Assembly: GCA_949316235.1 (NCBI GenBank) | Contig: OX438750.1 | Location: 4,292,501-4,356,500 of the forward strand | From: Oegoconia quadripuncta | Lineage: Eukaryota; Arthropoda; Insecta; Lepidoptera; Autostichidae | Direction: 5' to 3' | DNA length: 64,000 nucleotides | Part shown: piece by piece, positions 1 to 15,000 of the stretch | Position numbering within the stretch: the first letter of the stretch is position 1 | Layout of the letters: each line of letters opens with the position of its first letter | Notes under the pieces: generated by a model | Told to the model about the DNA's origin: nothing | Database searches by the model: none | Seen by the model: only the letters and a program-made list of their open reading frames with translations | Translations under genes and position numbers: made by a program

Positions 1-47
1 GAAAAATATTTATTTCCTCAATCAAATTCGACCTTATGCATCTTCAG

Positions 48-3000
48 GCGGGCTGTGAGAAACTGGAGCTGGCGATGATGTCGTTCTTCGAGCAATTCCG
101 TAAGATCTACGTTGGCGAGCAGGTACAGAAGAATAGCAAAGTTTACAGACGGCTCTCCGAGGTGTTGGGCTTGAACGACGAGAGTCAGCTGCTCAGCGTT
201 CTGATGAGGAAGATGTAAGTGCTTCGCCTAATACAATACAATACAAGTACTCTTTATTGCGCAAAATAATTTACAATAAGTTTTGATGATTACAATAGAA
301 CACAATTAGGCGGTCTTACCACTAAAAGTGATTTCTTCCATACAACCCACAGCCATGGGACATTTGTAGGTAGAAAAACAGGTAGGGTGCACGATACTAC
401 CAACTAAAGAAATAATTATAGCTAAGTATGCATAATTCTATTGCTATATGCTAATATTATCTCTTCTCAATTTGGAGTAACGGAGCCTCCGTAGACTCAC
501 TCTTTGTCTGTCTGTCAATTATGTCTAACCTTATTACAAGCTTTTATTTAGGGTGCTTTGGTAGTAAGCATTGCATCACGTCGGGGTCACCAGTTTGGTA
601 GTAAGTTATTATCAGTTCAATGTAGAGACACTATTTCATTGTCCATAATGTTCATCAGAAGGTAATTGTGTGTAGGGTGCCTTAGGGGTGTGGAAATCAA
701 ACGTAGGTACACTTTTCAACCACCGTATATTGGAGTAAACGACGATTACGGTTACATATAGGTTATCTATACATTCGTATGCAGAAATTGCAAACCATGC
801 ATTACACGTACAGGCATGTAAGTATACATGTGGGTGTGCTCCCACAGTGCAATGTTCTTATGTAAGCAGTGGGGTTTCAGAATAGGTCAAGCTCGACAAA
901 TGATTTTATGCTTCTACAGGATTAATAAAATACGTCTTATTGCGGGTTTTCTACTCAATGTGCATTTTATTAATTAGAGTATGATAATAAGGGTGCGGCT
1001 TTTGAGCTTATACGAGGGCGACACTGAAAGTTCTTAGAACTGGGCACTTTTAAACGATATAATAAAAAAATAAGCTCAAAGTTTGAAAATGGAACTCCCT
1101 GATGGAAAATGGCAACATAGTCGAATTTGGGCTAGTTTATATGATGCAGCGTTAAATTTTAAATACCTAAACACGTATGTATGTTTAAGACGATTTATTT
1201 GGTGAAGTGGTTAGAAACACTGACTGCTATACTAAAAAGGTCGCGGGTTCAAATCCCGCTTGGGGCATATGTTTGTACGATGAATAAGACATTGTGTGCC
1301 CGAGTTATGGATATTTTCCATTTACATGATGTAGGGAATTACAAAAAAAATAGTATTCGTGTGGTACATCATACATCTGCTATCCATAATACAAGCCTAG
1401 TTGCTTAGTGTGGACTTAGATGGCGCTGTGTAGATATTTATTTAAATAATATAAGGTGTTTGGTCAAAAAAGTATGTCTATGTTGTTTTTATGAACCCTC
1501 AAAGCACGGTCCGCCTCGCCTTTGTCTTTTCTTTTTTAATAACTATTGTTTTGATTATGGAGCCGGGTTTAAAAGTGATCTAATGTTTATACCCTTGCAG
1601 TATAACGAATCTGAAGTACTGGGGCGGGTCAGAGCAGATCATCGCTCGCACCCTGGGTCTGCTGAGCGACCTGAGCGGCGGCTACTCCTGCGTCAGGAAG
1701 CTGGTGAAGCTTGAGGAGGTGCAGTTCATGCTGACACACCACACGGTGAGAATAGAATATATCAGAAATCAGTGCTAGCTCGTCCTTTGAGTATTGACTA
1801 TAGCTAACCTCTTTGCATGACTGTTGCACAGAATGCCCACATATAATTTCAAACTTCAAACTTCAAGCATTTATATCAACGTAAGATACATGATAACATT
1901 TGCTGAATGTCAATTTAAATCTACAGGAAATAAAAAAAAGTTTATTGCATTTATCTGTCAGTCGGTATGTCCAAGCTACTACCGCTTCGGAAAGGGAATT
2001 CATCTGTGGGAAAAGGAGCGGCGCAAGAAACCCACAGAATCATTGTTGTCCTTTTTTTTGAAATAAAGTATATAACTAATACAATTTTATAATTTTGGGG
2101 AGCTGGTCGAAATACACCAAGCGTGTTTGTCATTCCGGTAGTCACTAATGTTATAATAACCCCTTTTTGCTAATGTTATTTTAACATTTGTTAATGATAT
2201 TCTCAGGTATAAGGTTATAAAAACGTCTACAGTGTCCCACAAATGATGTATTAACTTTGCTTAGTCTCAACATAGTGGTAGCCAATTTGTTCTTATATCT
2301 CAAATTTAAATTATGCTTGTCACTATTTTTCGGGAACGCAGAAATATTTTTTCGAACGTACATAATGAATATGTAATTTAATTGTAGTTTTCATGTACTA
2401 CTGGTCCATGAAGAATTTAATGTGTAGAATATTACCTACCTCTTAATTTCATATTCGTATGCTAATGAAAGCCCACCACAATGAGCTCCCGCTCAGCATC
2501 TTAGGGAGAAGGGAGTGACTGAAAACCAGCGTTACTCGAGATCATGTTCTCAAGTAAGCAAATGCTGAGACACTTCCTTTTGCCTAATAACAATACCTAA
2601 GTATACTTACCTAATTCTACGTAATATTTTTCTATAATCTTATAAATGCGAAAGTTTTTGTGTGTCTGTATGTATTTATGTTTGTTACCTCTTCATGCCT
2701 GTACGGCTGGACGGATTTGGATGAAATTTGGTGGGTAGACAGATTAGGGCTTGGATTAACATATAGGCAATTTTTTTTGCTGCACCGATTTTGATAAAAC
2801 CGTCCACGCGGACGAAGTCGCGGACAGAAAGCTAGTAAGTAATTAAATTTAAAAACTCATTTAAAGGCCTGAGAAGCGAACCGGGACCTCCCAAATTGAG
2901 GGACCGCGTGTTAATCGCTGAGCCACCTACGCTCCCGTGGTTGTTAGCGAATTCATCGACTAAGCCCTTATTTCATTCACAGGCTGAACACTTCCCGTTC

Positions 3001-6000
3001 CTCGGTATAACTGGCGTCGGCACATCGGAGATGAGATGCCGCACTATGTTGTACACGGCGCTGGGCCGGCTGCTGATGGTGGAACTTGGAGAGGACGAGG
3101 AACGGTTCCACGCGTTCATGATGCCGCTCACAGGTATGAAGTGCGGCGGTCGACATAGAAACTTTTATTCAGAGCCACCATATAACTGACTAATGTCAGG
3201 CTGTGGAACTCATTTCCCACTAATATACGCGACAGCCAGTCATTGCCCATTTTTAAATTCCGTGTGAAAGAGCATTATCTTGGGTCCTGTCAATAACCAT
3301 TGTGTATTTATATATTTATTAATATATTCATTTATATATTCGTAGGCTTATTTATGTACTTAATATTTATTTTCTTATTTTCATTTTACTTGTGTGCACT
3401 CTATGTTTCCCCTTCACTATTGTTATTTCCTATGTTGGTTTTGCTGGAAGATATCTCTTTTAGAGATAAGCTCGCCTTTTGTATATCTTACTCTTAACTA
3501 TCACTGTAATTGTTTTCTGTGCATGCAATAGAGTGTTATTATTATTATTATAAAGGATGAATTTGAATACGTGTAATTCCCATTAACTGGTGACGTCACT
3601 CTTGATTACGAACAACTTTCCCCAAGGAATCATAGTCGAATTCGGTCCAAAAAAAAAATCGGTTATTCATACAAAGTAAACCACAATGAAACCGTCGGTA
3701 GTTGGGTGTTGGGTGTCCAACAAATTTCGGTTGAATTCGGGTATGTTTCGTCGGAAAATCGGAAAATTGTTCGTAATCGTAGGCCCGTATTAATAAACCA
3801 TTCTCAATATTGAGAACAGTTTTGTGATCGGTCTCAAGTAAACGTGTTGATTAATAAACCTAACTTGAGACCCGAAAAGCACGTGCATACTCAAGTGAGT
3901 AACTTGAGAGGTGCGCGTATTAATAAACGAAACTCAAGACTATCATTCATTCGCCACTGAGGCGAATACTTGAGAAGTGATCTCAGCTGAGTAGACCTCA
4001 AGATTGGTTTCTAAATTAGCACGGAGCTTGAGATAGCGTCAACTGCTTAAGACATTCATAACAGAAGATCATAATAGTGCTTTTAATTGATTAAAAGAAA
4101 GATAAATGTATAAATGCTGAAATATAATAAACATTTAAATATATAATGTGGATAATTAGCCATGTGAACTTAACAGTATTTCTATTGCAGCTGCATTTGA
4201 GAGCATAATAGAGCTCTTGAGTCCGCCAGAGAGCTCCATGTTCGTGTCCGAGGACGCCAAGAAGACGCTAATTGGACTGGCGAGAGATCTGCGGGGACTC
4301 GCGTTCGCGTTCAACACTAAAACCACTTATATGATGCTATTCGACTGGATGTGAGTGACTTTTGTATAAGTTTGTTTGTTTGTAAACGTTTTATTGTACA
4401 GAAAGGCAATACATTACAAAAGGCAAAAGGCAATAAGTTTTTGTTCTTGTCAAAGTCAAAAATGCTTTATTTTGGTGGACGACCTGTTTGGTGTAGTGGT
4501 TAGCAACTCTGACCGCTATACCAAAAGGTTGTGGGTTCGAATCCCGATAGGAGCATATGTTTGTATGATGAATACGGATATACCCGAGTTATGGATGTTT
4601 TTCATTTATAATAAGTATTTATTTACAAAAAAAAATGTATTTATGTAGCATATCAACCATCTAGCATTCACAACACAAGCCTATAGTTGCTTACTGTGGA
4701 ACTAGATGGCGCTGTGTGTATGTCTAAGGATATTCATTATTTATTGAAGTTGCAGGTACAGTACAGGGTTCATTTGTAACGGATTTTACATTTTTAACTG
4801 TTTGTTCAAAAGGCAATTTTGTCCTGAGAAGAACAATCAAGAAACTCGAAGGGTTGCTCTTTTTAAAACAGGTTTTTAATATTACATAATGCCCCAATAT
4901 TTCATTATTAATCGTGAAATAGCCTGTCATGCGAACGAGCTGGTTACGTCCATGGTTGATTATCATACAAATAGTCTGATATTTCATAAAAATTTTACAG
5001 AGCTCTTTTCATGTGCTTCCCATAATCTTTTCTTAGATTCGCAGAAATTTTATAAAGCGGTTACTTTTAAAAATTAACGCTGCCTATACTTAACTTAATG
5101 TTATCCGATAATACACACGAAGTGTAGCTAAATTTGGATTTGCCGTTCCCAAAAAAAAAAAAATCAAAAATGTTTATTTGGAGAAAACAGTCTTAATGAA
5201 ATTCTTCATACAAAACGCCAATTTCATAGGTAAGGACCTAATATAATAGTATAATACCACATTCAGTGCTGTGTGGTCTCGGCATTCAAATAGACTAGAA
5301 CCAACCCGTCTCTTCCCGTGGCTGTCGTAAAAGGCGATTAAGGGACTTTCCACCAAAAATATTTATTTATTTATCATTTATTGCACACAAGAAAAAAACA
5401 TACAGATACAATATGATGTGATGATGATTTGAACATATGGCTTTTAGTTATTAATAACTTCGCTGATCATTATTTCATTGTAACTCCACAGCTACCCGTG
5501 TTACATGAAGGTCCTGCTCAGGGGTATAGAGGTTTGGTTCGCCGAGCCAGCATTGACGACGCCCGTGCTCAAGCTTACGGCCGAGTTGGCTCAGAACCGC
5601 AATCAGCGGCTCCACTTCGATGTCAGCTCGCCGAATGGGATACTCCTGTTTAGGGAGTTAAGCAACATTATATGCGCGTATGGTGAGAACTGGTCACTTT
5701 TATAATAATTCAGATTCGAGCCCACAGATAAAACTTCGAAATTACTTCTTCAACTGCATCACAGTTTACGAATACCACAAAACAACATAGTTTATGAATC
5801 GGAGGTCGTGAATTCGATCCCCTGCCACATGTTTAGTGTTTGGTTGATGGTAGGGCCATTTTAAATGTCCACCTGACTAGCTACCAGCTAGCTAGAATAG
5901 CAAACCAAAAAATATATAATGATAATCGCGGTTAGGATGGTGTGGTATGTATCTAATAGTCTGTTCGAACTGTTCACAAAATATTGTTCCACTAAAAGTA

Positions 6001-9000
6001 CTAAATAAAATAAAAGTTTAAGACACTACTAAAAAAATTAATAGAAAATGAAATTGGAGAACTTTAAAAACTCATATTATCTTTAAATCTGTCATTACAA
6101 ATGCTATAAACAAGCGTCGTAGGTCTAGGTATCTGCCGAACCCAGAAACATTAGGTCCTTTTATATGTCAAATATCCTATTTATCGATTAGTAATAAAAA
6201 ATAGGTGTTTATTTTCTCAAACAATGGTGTCGATTCGGATGTACACCAACTAAACTAAAACCAGTTTTGGAGTGGTGCTGTCGCATCGTACTGTTTCAGG
6301 GAGAAAGAGACAGTGCTACTTTAGAACTGGTTTTAGTTCAGTTGGTGTACATTCGAATCGACATCAATAACGTACCATATAAGTTAATTTTCCGTAGTCG
6401 GAGGTCAAAACCGATGCCATGAACACGCTAAATTATAAAGACCTCCAACTGCAGGAAAATCAATTTATATGGTCTAATAATGTCTTTCAAAACGAGATAG
6501 GTACATGACCATATTTCTGGACAAAAATATTTATTATTATTTATTCTAATTACTCAACATGTGTGTATTTTTCTCTTCAGGCAGCCGAATACTGACAATA
6601 GATGTTGCCAAGAAGCAAATGTACGCGATGAAATTGAAAGGGATATCGCTGTGCTTCTCCATACTGAAGGCGGCCCTCTGCGGCAACTACGCCAACTTTG
6701 GCGTATTTAGGTATGTAACGACCTGTAATGAAATGTTTGGAGCAGTTATTAAACATACATTATAACGACCTGTTTGGTGTAGTGGTTAGCAACTCTGACC
6801 ACTATATCAAAAGGTTGCGGGGCCCTGCTAGGGGCATACGAGTATGTGTTGTGTGATGAATACGGACATGTGGACCCGAGTTGTGGATGTTTTCATTTAT
6901 AATAAGTGTTTATTTACAAAAAACAGATGTATTTATGTATTATATCAACCATCTGGTATCCACAACACAAGCATATAGTTGCTCACTGTGGAACTAGATG
7001 GCGCTGGGTGTATGTCTAAGGATATTTATTTATTATGCGCCTGTTTATACGCAGGGCCATTTTCACAAAGACATCTAAATAACTTCGTTGTTTTTGAAAA
7101 ACTATTATTAAATTTTACGTGCGTGATGCTACAATTTCAACTATTTTGACAATGTCAAAAAACTGTGCTGAAATAGTGCCCAAAGGAACTAAATTAATAT
7201 AAATAAATATCTTTGCACATACACACATCTATCTAGTTCCACACTAAGCAACTAGGCTTGTATTGTATACCAGTGTCGCGGTACTGCGAACGCTCAGCTG
7301 CTGTAGGAAGATGTTTCAGGCCCCTACCAGGACTGCGACCACTGATGAACGGTGAAGAAGGTGAAGGACAGGAAGAAGGTATAGACACATCATACAGATG
7401 TAAATACATCTGTATTCATCATACAAACATATGCCCATAGCGGGATTCGAACCCGCGACATTTCGGTGGCATTAATTAGGCACAGTTTTTTGGGATATAA
7501 ACACGTGATTCCAGAATGCTGTCTTATAATATTGAATAACTCCTTCACTACAGTGGCCCAATTTTTTAAATTTATTTGGCATTATTCTTTCCTGCAGTGG
7601 CACTAATGTATTCGTTTGGACACCATTTCAGCACAGTTTTTAATATTGTGTCTATTCTTGCAGTAATTGTAATATTGGGATATCTCTGACCACCCTATTT
7701 GGGATGTATGCCGTGACGTTACATGTATGAATCCAATTTTCCAGATTATACGGCGACGAGGCATTAGACAACGGTTTGAACATGTTCGTGAAACTACTGC
7801 TTAGTATACCACAGAATGATCTCCTGGTGAGTACGCCCACCTACAATTATCTAATTTCCGAACACCGAAGTTAATCAGAGCGTCGGTGGCTCGGCGGTTA
7901 GGACGCGGTCTCCCAATTTGGTAGGTCCGGGTTCGATTCCCAGGCAGGCCACGTACCAATGAGTTTTTAAATTTAATTACTTATGTGCATTAATCCGACT
8001 GCTCTTAAACGGTGAAGAAAAACTCAAAGGCATGTGAAATCTCCAAACCGCATTGGGCCAGCGTGGTGGACTATGGCCCAAACTCCCTCATTATACGAAG
8101 GAAGGCCTGTATCCCTGCAGTGGGATGTTTACGGGCTGATGATGATGATGAAGTTAAGCAATGTCCGGCACGCTCACACCGAGGATGGGTGAGCACTAGT
8201 GGCATTTTAATACGAATGTTTCCGTGCGTCGGGTACTGTCGGTATCAGAATTATTCATACAGGGCTGTTTTATTATGATAAATTAATATGTTTGAGAGGG
8301 GTCCTCGCTCTTCCACATTGGAAAGTTGTTACATAGTTACGTATGTCCATGCTTATCATCCAAAGTCTAAATTATACCAGATGAGTTTTTTTACCGTAAG
8401 GAAAAAAATACGGCATATTAGGTAAGTGAAATAGAAGTTATTGGCATAGGCAGTTTATTTTTATTTTATTTTTTCAAAAACGCACGCGCCGGTCTGTGAT
8501 TGATATGCGACTGGCGTGATTCTTAGGGTCTCTATCATGCCAAATTTGTTTGTAACTCATATTTTCTTCAAGTTTTCTTTATTTATTTAATTTAATGATA
8601 TAATTATGTGGAATAGGCTACAAACGCGACCATCAAATGACACAATCATAGCTTTAGTCATGACAGTTTTGAAAAAAAAAAGCTACCCATGCTAATTTTT
8701 CCTTTGACTTACGATAAAAGACTTATCCGGTGTGAACAGTGTTTCATCAACAAGTGCACATTATGTCTCGTGTCATCCGCAGGATTATCCGAAGCTATCA
8801 CAGACCTACTACGTACTGCTGGAGCGGCTCGCTCAAGACCATATGCCGTTCCTCGCATCGCTGCAGCCTGAGGCTACTTTATATATACTCTGCTCTATAT
8901 CTGAGGGTCTGACAGCTCTGGGTGAGTAGAAAGAATGAAACACTTCTTTTAGATATATTTACCGCCTCCGTGGCTCAATGTAAACAACATTGGGTCTACG

Positions 9001-12000
9001 ATTCGGAGGTCGCTGGTTCGATACCCAGCGGGGTACATGTTTAAGTACTCTTTTTGGTTGGTGGTAGGGCATTTTAAAATGTCCGTCTGGCTAGCTACCA
9101 CCATCTTATCTAAATGTGCCGCCAAACAGCAATGTTAATAGCATTGTTGTGTTCCGGTTGTCAGAGATAAGATAGCCAGTCCCCCAAATGTGTTGGGGTT
9201 TCCGGATCAGTACGCTGGACTCATCTTCACTTAACATCAGGTGTGATTCAGGTCAAGTACGAACCCGTCGTGCATGTAAAAAAAAATGCATTGTGAACCA
9301 CACTCATGGTGCCCATTATTAAAAAAAAAATGCCTAATAAATGCAGATTCTAAAAAGGTATCACAAGGCTAGGTTTCCTGTCTATTAACAAAATTATAGC
9401 TACCTGAATAGAAAATAGTCTTTTTATGAATACTTCCAAAAATTGCGTTTTGTTGTAATAATCATGTTACACACAAGTCGGTTGTTGAGTCATAACATTG
9501 TAATGAATGTTCCAGTTTAATTTTAAATGTACGAAGGCTACACTTGAATCGGACCACTCATTATTGAGGTATATCCGGACAAAGTCTGGACACAATGCCG
9601 TCAAACATGACACCCGTCGTTATGGCATATAAAAAATATTTTTAATGACGACCTGTTTGGTGTAGTGGTTAGCAACTCTGACTACTATACCAAAAGGTTG
9701 CGGGTTCGAATCCCGCTAGGGGCGCCTATGTTTGTGTGATGAATACGGACATGTGTACCCGAGTTATGGATGCTTTCATTTATAATAAGTATTTATTTAC
9801 AAAAAGAAATATATATTTATGTAGTATATCAACCATCTGGTATCCACAACACAAGCCTATAGTTGTTTACTGTAGAACTAGATGGCGCTGTGTGTATGTC
9901 TATGGATATTTATTTAATTATTAACCTTTCAAAACCCGCTGGCACCCCCTGTTGCCATTTCAAATCTCCGTCAAACCCCGCGGCACCCCAAGGCGCCAGC
10001 AAATCTCCGTTCGGATTTAAGGTTTTTTGCTATATAAAATAAGGTTGGTATTCGATTTTACTAAAGGAATGGAAAGAGAATGAAATGAACGATCCAATGG
10101 TATGCGATACTCTACTAGACGCCGTTCTTTCGAATCAAAAAAGTTCGTTACAAAGTCGACTGTTTTTTTCTTTTTTGTGAACCGTTGTGTGTAATGGTCG
10201 CGCGTTGTTTTTAAAAGTTTAAGTGTTATTTTCGTGAAATAAACGTAAGTACCTGGTATATTCTTAAATTATATCGATTTTAGAATCTATATACGCATAT
10301 ATAAATGTATAAAGTCAGTGTAGATTCCTAAAAATGAAAAAATAAAATCGGCGTCGGTTGGTTGGAAATCTGTTGATATTATTGAAATGTGATTTACTTG
10401 GTATTTTCAATGAACACTAAGTATGATTGCCGACTTGTTTTATAGGAAATTTTATCAAGAATGAATTACAGTAATTAGTTTCTTCAATAATAGTTCATAG
10501 AAAGTTATTTTAGCTCGTAAATCACACGCGACCTCACAGACGCCGCCATATCTGGTCGGAAATGCACATACAGCATGTTCATTTTTAGTGCTCCATAATA
10601 AAATGGGTTTTCCTTTGGGAAACTTGTGGAATTACTATGGTGTCGGTCTGTACCTCTGTTACAGCCATTTATTTCAGATATTTATTTTTTTTAGTTTGCT
10701 AAATGGATTCTAATCCACTTTCGCTCGCCTACCCAGTGGCGAGGACTCCGGGTGGGTCGCTGCGCATGTCGGGAGACCCTATAGTGGTGGAGCAGGTGGC
10801 TCCAAACCGCATGCAAGTAAGTATGAAGTGTGACTATATATCTGATTATACCTACCAAAATAGCAATACAAATAATGCAATGCTTCTGTGTTGTGGGTTT
10901 CAGTGTCACATAGAAACATAATTACAAGGCTTTTGTATACTATCATTATACATATGGTACGTTTTTTCTTTCTTGTCTTAAAATGTAAACAATCTTTCTA
11001 TGTCTTTTTATTAATTTCCAGTAATATAATAAAAACAACAATTACTACAAAAATATTTCAGTGGTTGTTAGTAATTTTATACTAGAATTTATAGGTTTAC
11101 ACTAATATTTGCTTTTTTTTTCTACAAAATTCAATGATAAGTCCTATAAAGATTGTTTACGTTTTAGGACATGTAAGAAAAAACGAACCATAGTATAAAG
11201 TCCCTTTTCTCCATCTGTCTGTATGTATGAGCTAATCTTGGAAAGTTTTGAATGGATTTTGTTCCTGCTTGTATGATGAACGAATATTTTATTTATATTG
11301 CCGATTTACCACCGCATGGGTTTTTTTTTTGTTTACTCTGCCTATGTCGCATGATATTTTACACGTTGCCTGTAATGATGTAGGCGAGCACTAAGAAACG
11401 ATTTTTGAAAATTTAGACGGGAACGAGATCAGCGTGGATAACTCCGCGCGGGTCTGTAAATTACTTTTTAATAACAAATTAAGATGTTAATATTTTATTG
11501 CACTATGTGACGAGGTTGTAGGAGGGTAGAGGTTGTAATGGGTTGGAGGAGGCTTTGACTTTGTGTTTCTATGTATGCCTATTGCTGGCATTTGTATTGT
11601 GGCTTGTGCTTTTGGAGGTGGTTGTTTTTTTAGGTATGGAGGCCAGCCACGACGCCAGATCTCGGATCCCCTGGCGCGTCGGGCTCCGGTGCGGGGGGTG
11701 TCTCGTCGCCAATAACTCCTCGTCGTCGTCGTCGTCCTACGTTGCCAGAACGGCGCGTCATTACTTATCGTAACGATTCTGGCAGCGAAGTGGAAGGCGG
11801 AGACGAAGACGATGACGAGGGCGACGGCGTATACGCCGTAGAGGATGATACGCAGCGGCTGCGAGAAGTCATTCTCATATGTATTGAGAAGTCATTGTTA
11901 AGATATTAATTTCCTTAAACTTATCTCTAAGAGACACTCTAGGTCCTAATTTATAAATGGCACGAATAGCACGCTTCTGCAGAACAAAAATGAAATGTAT

Positions 12001-15000
12001 ATATATAGAATAGAGAAGATATGTTTATACGTGGATAACCATAATTGGCTTCTACTAAATGTGTAACCATTGTGTTTACTTAAAACATTGACAGGCTGTA
12101 GTTATCTTGAATAAGATAAATAAAATAAAAAGTAAGTTAGCAAGCTGATGCGCTTGTCATATTTGCCTTATAAACACATTCTTATAACCTGAAGATAAAA
12201 GTTTTTATTCCAGGTCTTATACATTTTTTGGCATTTCAAAAACGTCCATCCTATTTGTAGAATTGCCCCTATATATTTAAAAACATTTAAATTTATCTAA
12301 AAAAATTGTAAAATAGATTCTAAGAAGAAAATCATTTGGATTATGTGAATAATATTGTAAAGAAGTAATTCAAAGTCTTTATTGCATGTCTAAACACTTG
12401 TCTTTCTTATCATGTACCTACCTAATAATGGAAATAAAAAAAATACAATTTATTATAAAAAAAAATTGCATTTTTATTAAAAAAATATGTAAAATAATAA
12501 TAATAATTTTAAATTAATTTCCCACGGGAAAGTCTAAGACATCTAACAAAATCAAACTAAAAATCAACATCCTGTAGTAGCATTTCTGAGAAAACCCGCT
12601 GGCGCCATATGGTGCCAGCCAATCTAAGCGTAACGCCGCGGGTACAGCACGTTTAGAGGCCTCGATGGGTGGGTTCCTAAGGGTTAAAAAAAAACTGTTA
12701 TTTCTTGCTTAGTATTGTGTGGTTTCGGGACTCAAAGAGAATAGGATAGGACTTTCCATCAAAAAACATCTATAGTTTTGCACGTTTCAACGGCAATGGA
12801 CTCACCCCCTGTCACGTGTGCATTTCTATATATTGGGTCTTTACCTATAAAATTGGAGTTTTTTTTTTCTTCGTTAATCATATCTACCAATTCCTGCGAT
12901 TTTCAAAGCTATTTCCAAATTTGTTTTTTATTTGGAAAACGGAATATTATTTCAAGGTTATGAAATATTTTTTCACATGAAATATTTTTTAATTTCTGGA
13001 CTAAATAACATAATAAAAAAATTTGAACAGAGCTCTTTTCATGTGCTTCCCATAATCATTTCTTAGATTCGCTGAAACTTTTATAAAGCGGTTACTTTTA
13101 AAAATTAACGCTGCCTATACTTGTAACACTCCACCCGTCGTGTTCCACGGGAGCACGCACCGACCACGTGATGCGGCGCCAGCGCGGCGGCGGCACACCT
13201 GTTTACCTACGACGCCCCGCTACCCGCAGCCCGCCCGCAAACCGGTTCGACCACCCGATGAGTCACACGCCGATTACGTAATACAGCGCGCACCTATATA
13301 AAGGCGCGGCCGCTCGATCGGTTAACAGTCGCGGCAGCGCTCCGGACGCGGAAGGTTGTCTCGAGTGTTCCTCCTCCTCCTCACCCGACCCCCCTGTCCT
13401 CCCCCGCTATACCCTGCCGCGCTCGTGGGCGGATTCCCGGAGAGTGGCGGTATCGCAGATCCATCCCCCGATCCTCCCCTGCTACACCCTGCCGCGCTCG
13501 AGAGCGGATTCCCGGAGAGTGGCGGTGCAGCAGACCCCTCGTTCCCCCCGGCTATACCCTGCCGCGCTCGAGGGCGGATTCCCGGAGAGTGGCGGTATAG
13601 CCAGTCCCTCACCCCGTGGTACCCTGCCGCGCTCGTGGGCGGATTCCCGGAGAGTGGCGGTACCACGAACCCGTGTTCACCCGCATTCCAACCCTGGGAC
13701 CATCCGGGACGACCTGGGCCTTTCCCGGTAGTACTGGAGGTCTCATCCCGCCTGTTTCGAGGGGCATCGGCCCCGCCCGGCGCCTTTAGCGCACGCGATT
13801 ACCGTGGCTATTCGGCGATGACCTGGGTCTTTCCCGGTAGTACCGAATCGCCTCGGCCCGTCCCGATCCTGAGGCCACCCAGGGGCGACCTGGTCCCGCC
13901 CGGTAGCACCGGTGGCTGTACTCCCGCCTGACCTTCCTAGCGCCAACTGCGCCCGCGATTACTGGGACTATTCGGCGGCGACCTGGGTCCATCCCGGTAG
14001 CACCGAATCATCCCGGCCCGCTTCTGTAGCCTCCCCCTGCCCTGTCGACGCCAATTGGCCCGCGAAGCCAGGACTGTTCGGCGGCGACCTGGGTCCTTCC
14101 CGGTAGCACCGAACCATCCCGCCGATTAGGACCTCACCAATCCATCCTGCCGTTAGAGCCTAACCAGAAGTTCTAGGAGTGAAAGTTACCTGTACCTTGA
14201 GTTGTTACCAATAAACGTTCCGTCGTTATTGTACAAGCGCCTGGTTTCCTTTGACTCGTCCCCCATATAGCTGTAAGAGAACTGCCCAACCGAGCTAGGT
14301 CAGGTACGACCCCTCAGCGTGCCCCACGCCAGGGATAATTAATGTCAACGTAGCGCCTAGGCCACCCAACCGATAGAAGCACTACGTTACATACTTAACT
14401 TAATGTTATCCCATCCCATAATACACACAAAGTTTAGCTAAATTTGGATTTGCGGTTCCCAAAAAAAAAAATCATAATGTTTGTATGGAGAAAACAGTCT
14501 TAATGAAATTCTTCATACAAAACGCCAATCTCATAGGTAAGGACCTAATATTTCATAAGGTGAACCGTGGATGTTGTTTCAAGCATTAAAGTTTTATTGT
14601 TTGGGATATCTCTGACCACCCAATTTGGCATAACGGTTGTGACGTTATGTATGTATTTCTTACTTTACAGATACGAGCGTGTGCACGGGATGCTGTGCTA
14701 CCTTAGACCACATAGTCACATATCTTTATAAACAATTAATACAAAAATGTGAGTACTGTAATTTAATTGTATTGGTAAAAGCGCTAGTGGTTAGAAAGTG
14801 GCTTGACGATTGGTGTAGTGGTTAGCAACTCTGACTGCTATACGAAAAGGTCGCGGTTCGAATCCCGCTAGGGGCATATGTTTGTATGATGAATACAAAC
14901 ATGTATTCCCGAGTTATGGATGTTTTTCATTTATATGTGTATTTATTTACCAAAATTTATCAACCGTGTGGTATCCATAATACAAGCCTAGTTAGTGTGT

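Larger units (their letters stand above)
9925..12683 (+). mobile_element. piggyBac-like element, internally decayed
   Basis: Bounded by TTAA at 9921-9924 and 12684-12687. The left end reads CCTTTCAAAACCCGCTGG; the inverted right end reads CCCTTAGGAACCC, an imperfect match. Subterminal blocks AAAACCCGCTGGC recur at both ends (9932 and 12591). TTAA target duplication is the signature of piggyBac transposons. The interior holds two coding remnants with a clean intron (separate entry), but the catalytic core is gone and a LINE fragment is inserted near 11872. About 2.76 kb, within XPO7 intron 8. Confidence 0.55.
13122..14391 (+). mobile_element. Solo LTR, 1270 bp, with 4 bp target duplication
   Basis: Starts TGTAACACTCC and ends ACTACGTTACA, so it has TG...CA termini with a short inverted TGTAAC/GTTACA. 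TACT stands on both sides (13118-13121, 14392-14395). A TATATAAAG box at 13295 and AATAAA at 14210 give the U3-R-U5 order in + orientation. It is G+C-rich, unlike its surroundings, and has no gag or pol. The long open frames here are by-products of internal repeats. The 4 bp duplication fits a Gypsy-type LTR element; the parent is not in the window. Confidence 0.8.
13022..14551. repeat. Unclassified repeat split by a solo LTR
   Basis: The repeat also found at 4976-5356 occupies 13022-13121 and resumes at 14392-14551. The intact order in the other copy (CTGCCTATACTTAACTTAATG) shows exactly where the LTR entered. Confidence 0.75.

Noticed and set aside
13356..13931. 191-residue open frame in the solo LTR
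   Set aside because: It is produced by C+G-rich repeat units without stops, has only low-complexity composition, and other frames and the reverse strand are open too.
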